Positions 8,079 through 15,367 of a stretch of DNA of 64,000 nucleotides are shown here, in pieces. The notes under the pieces were generated by a model. It worked only from the letters and a program-made list of their open reading frames with translations, did not search any database and was not told the DNA's origin. Made by a program: the position numbers and the translations under genes. Numbering within the stretch: the first letter of the stretch is position 1; each line of letters starts with the position of its first letter. Origin of the DNA: Virgibacillus profundi (GTDB taxonomy: Bacteria > Bacillota > Bacilli > Bacillales > Amphibacillaceae); the NCBI RefSeq assembly GCF_002287375.1, contig NZ_NPOA01000001.1:62001-126000 (forward strand), read 5' to 3'.

Positions 8079-8972
8079 TTGCTACCAAATAAGCCGCCCT
8101 ATTACCGAACCTATGGCGTTCATTTCAGCGGAAGCAATCAGCAGCGAATTGCCGGGATTTTTTCTCTTGGGTGGGAAAAACAGATGCTTTCAACCTATAA
8201 TTGGGATGGTCTAAAGCGGAGTGAAAAAGGCAAAATTATTTTCCAATATACATTAAAAGGGCATGGCGAAATTCGAGTGAACCAACAAACGTTTCGTCTG
8301 AAGCCAGGAACTGCCTTTTTTGTGAACATCCCAAGTGATCACAGATACTATCTGCCAGAGGACTCAAAGGAATGGGAGTTCATTCATCTGACCCTTTTTG
8401 GTGATGAAAGCAATCAAGTTTTTCAGGAAATAACGAAAAAAATAGGGAATATCATCCATTTGGATATAAATTCCCCGCCAATCCAGCTCATTTTCGACCT
8501 TTATGATAAGGCGATACATGATGAGATACATGATGCTTATGAAGCTTCTGCTTATGCTTACAACTTTTTAATGGAGCTGTCCCGTTTTATTTCCACTAAT
8601 GGTGACCGGAATCAAAAGTGGCCTGATTCCATTTCAAAGGCGATCCAATTTATTCACAGTCGCTATACAACATACATCACCCTGGACGATATTGTGGAAG
8701 CATCTGGTCTTTCCAAGTATCATTTTTCAAGACTTTTTCATCAGACAATGAAAATAACACCACTGCAGTATGTAACAAGAACCAGAATAAATGAGGCTAT
8801 TAAACTGTTGAAAAATGAAGCGTTGACCATTGAGGAAATTTCTCAGCGTGTAGGATTTTCCAATGGAAACTACTTCGGTAAAGTGTTTCGCTCATCTATT
8901 GGTGTATCCCCAGGAAAGTACCGGGATAAAAAATCCTTTATTCCTGTTGATCAACTGATTCCAGAGAACTAA
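8079..8972 (+). CDS. AraC-family transcriptional regulator
   Basis: The C-terminal third carries two helix-turn-helix units (ITLDDIVEASGLSKYHFSRL, then LTIEEISQRVGFSNGNYFGK and FRSSIGVSPGKYR). The N-terminal half is a cupin-like sensing domain (FRLKPGTAFFVNIPSDHRYY). The start is taken as TTG at 8079, because AAAGGAGGG (8063-8071) is 7-8 nt before it. Earlier in-frame ATGs at 8019, 8025 and 8058 lack a ribosome site. This gives 297 residues, normal for MelR/RafR/MsmR-type regulators. It is divergent from the alpha-galactosidase and probably activates it in response to an alpha-galactoside; the effector is inferred. Confidence 0.85.
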   Translation: MLPNKPPYYRTYGVHFSGSNQQRIAGIFSLGWEKQMLSTYNWDGLKRSEKGKIIFQYTLKGHGEIRVNQQTFRLKPGTAFFVNIPSDHRYYLPEDSKEWEFIHLTLFGDESNQVFQEITKKIGNIIHLDINSPPIQLIFDLYDKAIHDEIHDAYEASAYAYNFLMELSRFISTNGDRNQKWPDSISKAIQFIHSRYTTYITLDDIVEASGLSKYHFSRLFHQTMKITPLQYVTRTRINEAIKLLKNEALTIEEISQRVGFSNGNYFGKVFRSSIGVSPGKYRDKKSFIPVDQLIPEN

Positions 8973-9007
8973 ATGTCTAAAAGTGAGCCCTGCCCGGATT
9001 TGCCAGA

Positions 9008-9044
9008 GCGTCCCATCTACACCAAGCTTTCTTTGACGGGACGC
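9008..9044 (+). terminator. Possible terminator of the AraC gene
   Basis: GCGTCCC (9008-9014) and GGGACGC (9038-9044) form a GC-rich stem with a 23-nt loop, followed by AATCTTT. It lies 36 nt past the AraC stop. The tail is weak. Confidence 0.35.
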
Positions 9045-9126
9045 AATCTTTCCAGGTTTCCACCATGTTAAATAACGCTAAGTCAGTCCAAAGCATGGCT
9101 TAGCAGTTATAACTTTTATCAATCAA

Positions 9127-9158
9127 AAAAGTGCCAGACACTAAGTTCTGACACTTTT
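9127..9158. terminator. Bidirectional terminator overlapping the lacI 3' end
   Basis: AAAAGTGCCAGA (9127-9138) pairs with TCTGACACTTTT (9147-9158). On the minus strand the stem begins inside the last codons of the LacI gene (stop 9141-9143) and ends in a U-run. On the plus strand it also ends in T residues. Confidence 0.65.
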
Positions 9159-10133
9159 ACGAACGACGAGCTTTGTTGCTACAAATATTTTCTTTGCGAT
9201 TTTTCTCCCGTCAAGCCTTTCTACCAGTGTGTCAACGGATGTTTCACCCATAATCTCAGTGTTAACTTTGACTGTACTCAGTGACGGGAATACATATTTA
9301 GCGACAGACATATCGTTGACCCCGATAATGCTGACCCGCCCAGGAACCTTTATTCCAGCCTCGTGCAGGGCACGCAGTCCTCCAATCGCGAGGACATCAC
9401 TACCTGTAAAAAAAGCTGTTGGCAGTTTATCACCATGATCCTCCATTGCCTGTTTCATTAAATTATAGCCATCCTCCACGGAAAATGTGCCGATATAGAT
9501 GGAGCTGGGATCTGCAATGTTTTTCTCTTTGGTATAGGCTTTGAATGTTTTTTCCCTGAGGTCCACCAAGGGCTCATCTTCACCCTTCAGCAGCTCCCTA
9601 CCACCAATAAAGCCAATCTTTTCGTGATTGGTATCCATAAAATAATCGATGACTTTTTTCGTCACCCGTTCAAAATCAATCACAATGGCATCATACTTAT
9701 CCTCGTCCGGGCTATAGTCCACAAAAACAACATTTGGATTGATATTCGTCAATTCTTCTACCTGGGAATTGCCGAATTTTCCGACCGCAATAATTCCTTC
9801 TATTTCATCAGCTGGAATTTCTTTAATATTATTAAAAAAATAAATTTCCGCATTCATATTGAGCTCCTTGCAACGCTGCTCAATTCCAAGCCGGATTGAT
9901 AAATAATAGAGGTCATTTAACTCTTCTTTTTCTGTATACCAATGAACTACTGCAATCTTTTTTCCGATATGTTTGTTTGTCGACCTTTTGCGATAAGATA
10001 ATTCCTCAGCCGCTTCAAAAATTTTCTTCTTTGTCGCATCCGCAACCGATAAGCTCGTATCGTAATTCAAAACACGTGATACTGTTGCTGGGGACACTCC
10101 TGCTTTTTTTGCTATATCCTTGATTGTTGCCAA
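9141..10133 (-). CDS. LacI-family repressor, GanR-like
   Basis: The N-terminal helix-turn-helix ATIKDIAKKAGVSPATVSRV is followed by the hinge and a periplasmic-binding-protein-type effector domain (IGFIGG near 180, AFFTGSDVLAIGGLRALHEA near 240). Sequence along the whole length resembles B. subtilis GanR, the galactan-operon repressor (shared phrases EAAE-L-YRK, VHWYTEKEELNDLY, VVRKS at the end). Start: TTG at 10131-10133 gives the family-standard MATIKDIA; a GTG nine bases upstream is the alternative. It lies downstream of the GH35 gene, separated by a repeat array. It probably represses the beta-galactosidase cluster on binding a galacto-oligosaccharide (inference). Confidence 0.85.
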   Translation of the reverse strand: MATIKDIAKKAGVSPATVSRVLNYDTSLSVADATKKKIFEAAEELSYRKRSTNKHIGKKIAVVHWYTEKEELNDLYYLSIRLGIEQRCKELNMNAEIYFFNNIKEIPADEIEGIIAVGKFGNSQVEELTNINPNVVFVDYSPDEDKYDAIVIDFERVTKKVIDYFMDTNHEKIGFIGGRELLKGEDEPLVDLREKTFKAYTKEKNIADPSSIYIGTFSVEDGYNLMKQAMEDHGDKLPTAFFTGSDVLAIGGLRALHEAGIKVPGRVSIIGVNDMSVAKYVFPSLSTVKVNTEIMGETSVDTLVERLDGRKIAKKIFVATKLVVRKSVRT

Positions 10134-10326
10134 AACCTTCACCTTCCCGACGTTCCTGTATGTACTACCATTATATTACCATGATTGATGTGTAATTGTA
10201 ATACAGAAAGGCGCTGCAAAGCATTCTTCCTGCGATTAAAATGGAAAGTGTTTTTTAAAAATACGGTTTACCATTAGATTCGATGTTTTCAGATGATAAC
10301 TTCCTTGCCCTAAAGTGAAAGCGCTG

Positions 10327-10668
10327 AAGTTGAGAGACACTGCTGCCAGGTTGAGAGACGCTCGACCGAAGTTGAGAGACATTGCTGCCAAGTTGAGAGA
10401 GAATCGGTCGAAGTTGAGAGACATCGCTGCCAAGTTGAGAGACGCTCGACCGAAGTTGAGAGACAATCCGGTTTATTCTACTTTTCTCTCAACTTCTCGC
10501 CTGAGTCTCTCAACCTTTATCCACTTTCTCTCAACTTCGGCTACCCCTTCTCAACTCGGCTGAAGTTGAGAGACAATCGGCCGAAGTTGAGAGAGAATCC
10601 GGTTTATTTTACTTTTCTCTCAACTTTTCCTCCGCCTCTCTCAACTTTCCCCCCAACCCTCTCAACTA
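10327..10668. repeat. 21-bp-phased dyad array, AAGTTGAGAGA / TCTCTCAACTT core (largest copy)
   Basis: Seven forward copies of AAGTTGAGAGA begin at 10327, 10348, 10369, 10390, 10411, 10432 and 10453, exactly 21 bp apart. Inverted copies follow at 10485, 10506, 10527 and about 10548. Two more forward copies (10563, 10584) and three inverted copies (10616, 10637, 10658) complete a second dyad. The centres of both dyads share CCGGTTTATT and ACTTTTCTCTC. Spacers inside a copy alternate between two types (GCTGCC and CTCGACCG). The array ends 3 bp from the GH35 stop codon, so it lies in that gene's 3' untranslated region. A TGAAAGCGCTGAAG stretch at 10316-10329 is a weak cre-like match. Confidence 0.9.
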
Positions 10669-10671
10669 GTT

Positions 10672-12417
10672 CTACCCTAGTTTATGCTCATCCCCAAGTT
10701 CTACAACTTCCTGCTGATTTCCGTGTTGTTCAAATACAATGATTTCATTTTCTCCTTTTTTCAGCAATGGTCCTGGTATATATAATGTTTTTTGCGGTCC
10801 AATTTCCCAGTATCTGCCGAGGTTAAATCCATTAACGAATACTACACCTTTTTTCCAGCCTGGCAGTTCCACGAAGGTATCGCCTATTTCATCCACTTGG
10901 AATGTGCCCTTGTAAAATGCAGGTCCCTCACCGGTGCCAGCATCAGCCTCATCAAAGCTTAACTTCTCCAGATTATCAAGTGGTAGTGAATACATCTCCC
11001 AATCAAATAGGAACTGGTATGCAAATCGGACGCCCTGGGTAATGCCTTTTGGATCATTCATCAGTGGGCCATAATTGATGCGACCCATATTTTCCACTAA
11101 AATATCAAGCTGAATGCCTTCCTCTGGCACCTCAATCATTACTTTATCGTTATCCCAACGATCAATGACGCCTTTGTATTCCTTATTTACAAAGATAAGT
11201 GCGCGGTCGCGGACCTCCTGGATGGTTAATGCTGCTTCAGCGTGTGGGCCTTTGAGAAATGTCCGGTATAAAACAAATCCATAATCCTGCCCAAGCTTTT
11301 CCATCGTTTCCGGGTTTGCTTTCTGAACTGGTGCGCTAATCTGCTCCAGTGCATCAAACAGATTAACCGATTGCTTTAGGGAAACTTCACCATAATTCTT
11401 TTTCGGAATTGGTTCTGGCAGCACAAGCTCACCAATGTCCTTGTGCTTGGCAATCGCATCACGAACCAAATGGAATTTCGGTGTGAGATCACCTGTCTCA
11501 CTGATCGGACAGTCATAATCATAGCTGGTAACAGTTGGTTCATATTTTTTCCCATGATTTGCCCCATTGTAAAAGCCAAAATTCGTACCGCCATGGAACA
11601 TGTAAAAATTGACAGAGTCGCCACGCGAAAGCATTTTTTCGAAAGTATCGGCAGCGTCCTGTGGATCACGCTCATGATGCTCCTCACCCCAGTGGTCAAA
11701 CCAGCCATTCCAGTATTCCATGACAAAATTCGGTGTGTTCGGGAAGTGTTCCTGCAGCTTGGCAAAGGATTGCTCCGGGCGTGAGCCGAAATTAACCGTT
11801 GCATAAACGTCCTCCACTGTACCGCCTTCAAGCATCAAATCTGTCGGGCCATCTGAAGTGAACAGCAGTACATCGACACCACGTTTCAGCATGCCATCCT
11901 TTATATGATTCAGATATTTTTTGTCATTTCCGTAGCTTCCATATTCATTTTCAATTTGCATCGCGATAATTGGACCACCATTTGTTTGCTGCAATGGCGT
12001 TAATTTTTCCAGCAGAACATCATAATAATTATCTACTTTTTCCAGATAAGGTTCGTAATGAGAACGGATTTTCATATTGCTGTCAGCAAGCAGCCATGAT
12101 GGAAGTCCACCGAATTCCCACTCTGCGCAAATATATGGGCTTGGACGTGCAATTACATGCAATCCCACACGCTGGGCGGTACGGATAAACTCCTCCACAT
12201 TGGCAATGCCTTCAAAATTAAATTGTCCCTCTTTCGGTTCATGCAGATTCCATGGAATGTATGTCTCCACCGTATTGAATCCGCAGGCTTTCAGCTTCAG
12301 CAGGCGGTCTTCCCAGTATTCCGGGACAACCCGGTAATAATGGATAGCACCTGAGATAATTTGAATGGGTTCATTGTTTAAATGTAATTCATTTCCCTGG
12401 ACTTTCAGTTTCGTCAA
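10672..12417 (-). CDS. GH35 beta-galactosidase
   Basis: 581 residues, the bacterial intracellular GH35 length. The N-terminal TIM barrel opens with IISGAIHYYRVVPEYWEDRL and GFNTVETYIPWNLHEP. The catalytic acid/base is the second Glu of QIENEYGSYG (about E158). The nucleophile is Glu in VMEYWNGWFDHWG (about E234). YMFHGGTNFG near 275 is a family signature. C-terminal jelly-roll modules end with LPGWKKGVVFVNGFNLGRYW. No signal peptide, so it removes terminal beta-galactose from imported oligosaccharides in the cytoplasm. The start is TTG after AAAGGAGCT. Galactose would pass to the galKETM operon. Confidence 0.93.
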   Translation of the reverse strand: MTKLKVQGNELHLNNEPIQIISGAIHYYRVVPEYWEDRLLKLKACGFNTVETYIPWNLHEPKEGQFNFEGIANVEEFIRTAQRVGLHVIARPSPYICAEWEFGGLPSWLLADSNMKIRSHYEPYLEKVDNYYDVLLEKLTPLQQTNGGPIIAMQIENEYGSYGNDKKYLNHIKDGMLKRGVDVLLFTSDGPTDLMLEGGTVEDVYATVNFGSRPEQSFAKLQEHFPNTPNFVMEYWNGWFDHWGEEHHERDPQDAADTFEKMLSRGDSVNFYMFHGGTNFGFYNGANHGKKYEPTVTSYDYDCPISETGDLTPKFHLVRDAIAKHKDIGELVLPEPIPKKNYGEVSLKQSVNLFDALEQISAPVQKANPETMEKLGQDYGFVLYRTFLKGPHAEAALTIQEVRDRALIFVNKEYKGVIDRWDNDKVMIEVPEEGIQLDILVENMGRINYGPLMNDPKGITQGVRFAYQFLFDWEMYSLPLDNLEKLSFDEADAGTGEGPAFYKGTFQVDEIGDTFVELPGWKKGVVFVNGFNLGRYWEIGPQKTLYIPGPLLKKGENEIIVFEQHGNQQEVVELGDEHKLG

Positions 12418-12514
12418 TCAACACAGCTCCTTTTATTTCTAGGCTCTTTTTGTAAACTTTGGGACTGCACTTCGTTCGCCCCATCGAAACCATTTGTTGC
12501 TTTTTTTACTTTCG

Positions 12515-12917
12515 TAGTTTCTATAAAATGCGAAGTAACTTTTAATTATAGTATGTGCTAAATCTAGCGCTACGGAAACACACTTCGCTTTCCGCGGGCG
12601 GCTGATGAGCCTCCTCGAGCTGACGCTCTCCGGGTCTCATCTAGGCCTTTCCTCCCGCAGGAGTCTTCGTGTGTTTCCTCCGCTGGCAATATGCTTTCAA
12701 CTTCAAAAAGTGATCTGCCACTTAATTGAATCAAACAAGTGATATCCTCTTTTATGGCGGTTGATTGGAGCGTAGGGCAGTCGACTCCTGCGGGAATAGC
12801 ACGTGTCCGAAGACCCCGCAGAGTGGTTTTCTCGAGGAGGCTGAGGCCGTGCCCGCGGAAAGCGACTGCCCGAAGCGGAAATCAACACAGCAGTTACGTC
12901 GCATTTTATATCAACTA
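12515..12917 (-). mobile_element. MITE-like element copy 1 (minus orientation)
   Basis: About 403 bp bounded by inverted ends: TAGTTTCTATAAAATGCGAA (from 12515) and the complement-like TTACGTCGCATTTTATATCA (from 12894). Two GC-rich hairpin arms lie inside. Arm B is 12574-12678, closed by GGAAACACAC / GTGTGTTTCC. Arm A is 12761-12886, closed by GGGCAGTCG / CGACTGCCC. No transposase is encoded; open frames here are Arg/Pro-rich artefacts. Outside the left end, TGGGACTGC (12460-12468) matches flanks of copies 4 and 5. It fills the gap between the GH35 gene and a Gfo/Idh/MocA gene. Confidence 0.8.
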
Positions 12918-13054
12918 TGGTGCAGAGTAATTAAGTTTTTGTTTAAATGCTGTTTTCTATATTGTCGCTCTTTTGCCACTGCTAATAAGCATATTGTCAA
13001 AAAAAAATCTTTCTTTTAATTGAGAAAGCATTTATCTGATAAAATGCCAGCTTC

Positions 13055-14323
13055 TTACACTTCCTCTTTCACAAAACTATTATAATACGAATCTAATTCA
13101 ATTGATTCACCCTTATTCAAACGTGATTCCTCTGCGGCAAATGCCATTAGATGACTTCTTAGTGATACGGAAGCAGATGACAAACTGTCCTGTTTTCCAT
13201 AATTATCGATATCACGAAGGAAGGTACGGACAATCGCATTGTCTCCGCCGCCATGTCCGCCAACCGGGCGATTGAAATTAATAACTGTTTCATGCTTGGT
13301 CAGAAAATCAAAAATGGAAATACTGTTTTCTGCCATATTACCGCGGATTTCTCCTTTAGTTCCCATAATCTGCACCATACGGGTCTGTTCACGGGTAAAG
13401 CCGGACATGCTGAAGGTTGCGGTTGCACCATCTTCAAATTCCATGTTTACCACCTGATGATCTACAACATTGTTGTCAGATTGGTAGACACATTTTCCGT
13501 AATCCGTTTCTTGCAATGCTTTAATAATTCCTTCACGGGAATCGTCTTCTGTAAACTTTCTTGCCCAGCCTTTTCCTTCGCCCAGATAATAGCGGCCAGC
13601 ATGGAAAGGACATTCCAATTCTGCCGGACAGCCATCCAGACATCTTTTCGGTGCCCCTTTAGGAGTATTTTCCTCCCGAAAATGCATTAGTGAGCCATAG
13701 GAGCTGACCCGTGTACATTTTTTATCCATGACAAAGCTGAGAATGTCCATGTCATGACAGGATTTCTGCAAAATCATTGGACTCGATTTTTCCTTATTGC
13801 TCCAATTTCCACGTACAAAACTGTGAGACATATGCATGATTTCCACATTTTCATTCAATTGAATGGAGGCAACATCACCAATTGTTCCCTCTTCAATCAC
13901 TTTTTTGATTGTCGACCAGAATTGTGTGTAACGAAGCACGTGGCAGATTGTCAGCTGACGGTTATATTTCTTCGCTGCCCGTTCCATTTCGATACATTCT
14001 GCCGGATCTGGTGACATCGGTTTCTCAAGCAATACATGATAGCCAGATTCCAATGCTTTCATCGTTGGTGCAAAATGGTGTCTGTCCATTGTGCATACGA
14101 TGGCGATATCTGCCATTTTCCCCTGCGCGAGCAAATCCTCCCAGGAGTCATAGCAATTTTCTGTCGGAATGTTGTGTGCCTCGAAAATTCTCCTTCTTCT
14201 TTCTTTATTCGGTTCCGCTACCGCAACAATCTCTAATTCATTCGGATATTCCAGTGCATACGGTGCATATGCTCTTGCACCACGGTCCCCAGCACCAATT
14301 AAAATCGCTGTTTTTGGCTGCAT
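13055..14323 (-). CDS. Gfo/Idh/MocA-family oxidoreductase with Cys cluster (1)
   Basis: 422 residues. The N-terminal Rossmann domain has AILIGAGDRGARAYAPYA and VAEPNKERR, with the family motif LLEKPMSPDPAECIEME near 95. The C-terminal alpha/beta domain contains an unusual Cys cluster near residues 228-240 (CLDGCPAELECPFH), missing from ordinary family members. NAD(P)-dependent sugar dehydrogenases, GH109-type glycosidases and 3-keto-glycoside enzymes share this fold. A second paralogue with a similar Cys cluster is at 17397-18545. GAGAG precedes the ATG. The ROK kinase gene is 91 bp upstream. Reaction unknown; cytoplasmic, sugar-active. Confidence 0.8.
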   Translation of the reverse strand: MQPKTAILIGAGDRGARAYAPYALEYPNELEIVAVAEPNKERRRRIFEAHNIPTENCYDSWEDLLAQGKMADIAIVCTMDRHHFAPTMKALESGYHVLLEKPMSPDPAECIEMERAAKKYNRQLTICHVLRYTQFWSTIKKVIEEGTIGDVASIQLNENVEIMHMSHSFVRGNWSNKEKSSPMILQKSCHDMDILSFVMDKKCTRVSSYGSLMHFREENTPKGAPKRCLDGCPAELECPFHAGRYYLGEGKGWARKFTEDDSREGIIKALQETDYGKCVYQSDNNVVDHQVVNMEFEDGATATFSMSGFTREQTRMVQIMGTKGEIRGNMAENSISIFDFLTKHETVINFNRPVGGHGGGDNAIVRTFLRDIDNYGKQDSLSSASVSLRSHLMAFAAEESRLNKGESIELDSYYNSFVKEEV

Positions 14324-14414
14324 GATTTTTCTCTCCTGTCCGTGTTTATTAAAAATCTTTTCTTATTTTTATTCAAAAGTTAAACCCTCTGTACTCTTTG
14401 TTGGTTGTATCAGT

Positions 14415-15338
14415 TTATAGATTACTAGTTAAAAACCCACTACCCTTCCCCATAAACCCTGCGCCAACAAGACCTGAATTCTCTTTAAAATGACTTGCAT
14501 GCATATGTTGAAGCACATGCTGCTGCTCGGGTATCAGAAAACGCATGAGTTCCTTTTTTACCAGATCCAGCAAATAAGGCTGCTTATTTATAACCCCGCC
14601 ACCCAATATGATTTTCTGAGGATCCAATAAACAAATAATTGAATAAATTCCATGTGCTAGGGATTCTACCACTTCCCCAATAAGACTTCTCGCTGTCTCA
14701 TTTCCTTTTTGATATTCCAAAAATACTTCCTCTGTCGTTATATCTGATTTATTGAAATGTTTAATGGCAAGCTCTTGAATGGCTGTTCCTGATGCGGACT
14801 TTTCCAGAATATTGACTCCTCCCGGTGATGATTTTGCCAAAACCGGAAGCAGTCCTATTTCACCTGCAAATCCAGTGCCTCTGAGAAATTTGCCATGCTG
14901 GATAATTGAGCAGGAAATTCCTGTGCTGACAGTTAGATAGACAAATGTATCCTCATCACTTGCATCCATAGCCTGCCACTCCGCAAATGCTGCCATATAA
15001 ACATCATTTTCAATCGCAACATTCGGAAAAGGAAAATGTTCCTGCAGGCGTGCGACCAACGGAAAATTCCTCCACGGTAAATTGTTTTGAAAAACTGCGA
15101 TACCATTTTCCCTGTCTACTTTTCCAGGAACGCCAACCCCCATTCCTGCAATCGCTTCATAGGGGATTTCAGATTCTGCAAGCAGATTTTCAATACATAC
15201 AAGAACCTGCCTAAACATTGTTTCTTTATCCCGCGTATTGCTTGGAATCTCCTTACGATGGAGAATTTCCTCATACTCGTCAATGATTACTGCAGCAACC
15301 TTTGTCCCACCAATATCAACACCTATTGTATATGCCAT
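14415..15338 (-). CDS. ROK-family sugar kinase-like protein lacking the zinc motif
   Basis: 307 residues of the ROK fold: the phosphate loop GVDIGGTKVAAVIID at the N-terminus, GVGVPGKVDRENGI near 70, ENDVYMAAFAEW near 105 and ILGGGVINKQP near 230. The usual ROK zinc motif CxCGxxGCxE is absent. The corresponding stretch after FAGEIGLLPV reads KSSPGGVNILEKSASG, with no cysteines. Thus it belongs to a zinc-free ROK subgroup, or has altered specificity. It has no helix-turn-helix, so it is a kinase rather than a repressor. Likely substrates are glucose, mannosamine-type or other hexoses released in the cell (inference). It follows the DUF4091 gene after 29 bp. Confidence 0.8.
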   Translation of the reverse strand: MAYTIGVDIGGTKVAAVIIDEYEEILHRKEIPSNTRDKETMFRQVLVCIENLLAESEIPYEAIAGMGVGVPGKVDRENGIAVFQNNLPWRNFPLVARLQEHFPFPNVAIENDVYMAAFAEWQAMDASDEDTFVYLTVSTGISCSIIQHGKFLRGTGFAGEIGLLPVLAKSSPGGVNILEKSASGTAIQELAIKHFNKSDITTEEVFLEYQKGNETARSLIGEVVESLAHGIYSIICLLDPQKIILGGGVINKQPYLLDLVKKELMRFLIPEQQHVLQHMHASHFKENSGLVGAGFMGKGSGFLTSNL

Positions 15339-15367
15339 TTAATCACCACTATCCCTATATGATTTAG

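Noticed and set aside
10316-10329. Functional cre box TGAAAGCGCTGAAG
   Set aside because: Only 12 of 14 positions fit, it runs into the first repeat unit, and it is far (about 185 bp) from the lacI start; kept only as a note.
10236-10466. Ser/Leu/Asn-rich repeat protein on the minus strand
   Set aside because: The open frame exists only because the 21-bp repeat is a multiple of three; the same happens at 4188-4470. No ribosome site or family resemblance.
10327-10668. CRISPR array
   Set aside because: Repeat cores are 11 bp, spacers are about 10 bp and recur, and copies occur in both orientations. No cas genes are present.
12703-12930. Arg/Pro-rich small proteins in the repeat elements (also at 22878-23105, 51399-51959 and 60817-61011)
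   Set aside because: They are translations of the GC-rich hairpin arms, occur in several frames, differ between copies by frame and lack start signals.
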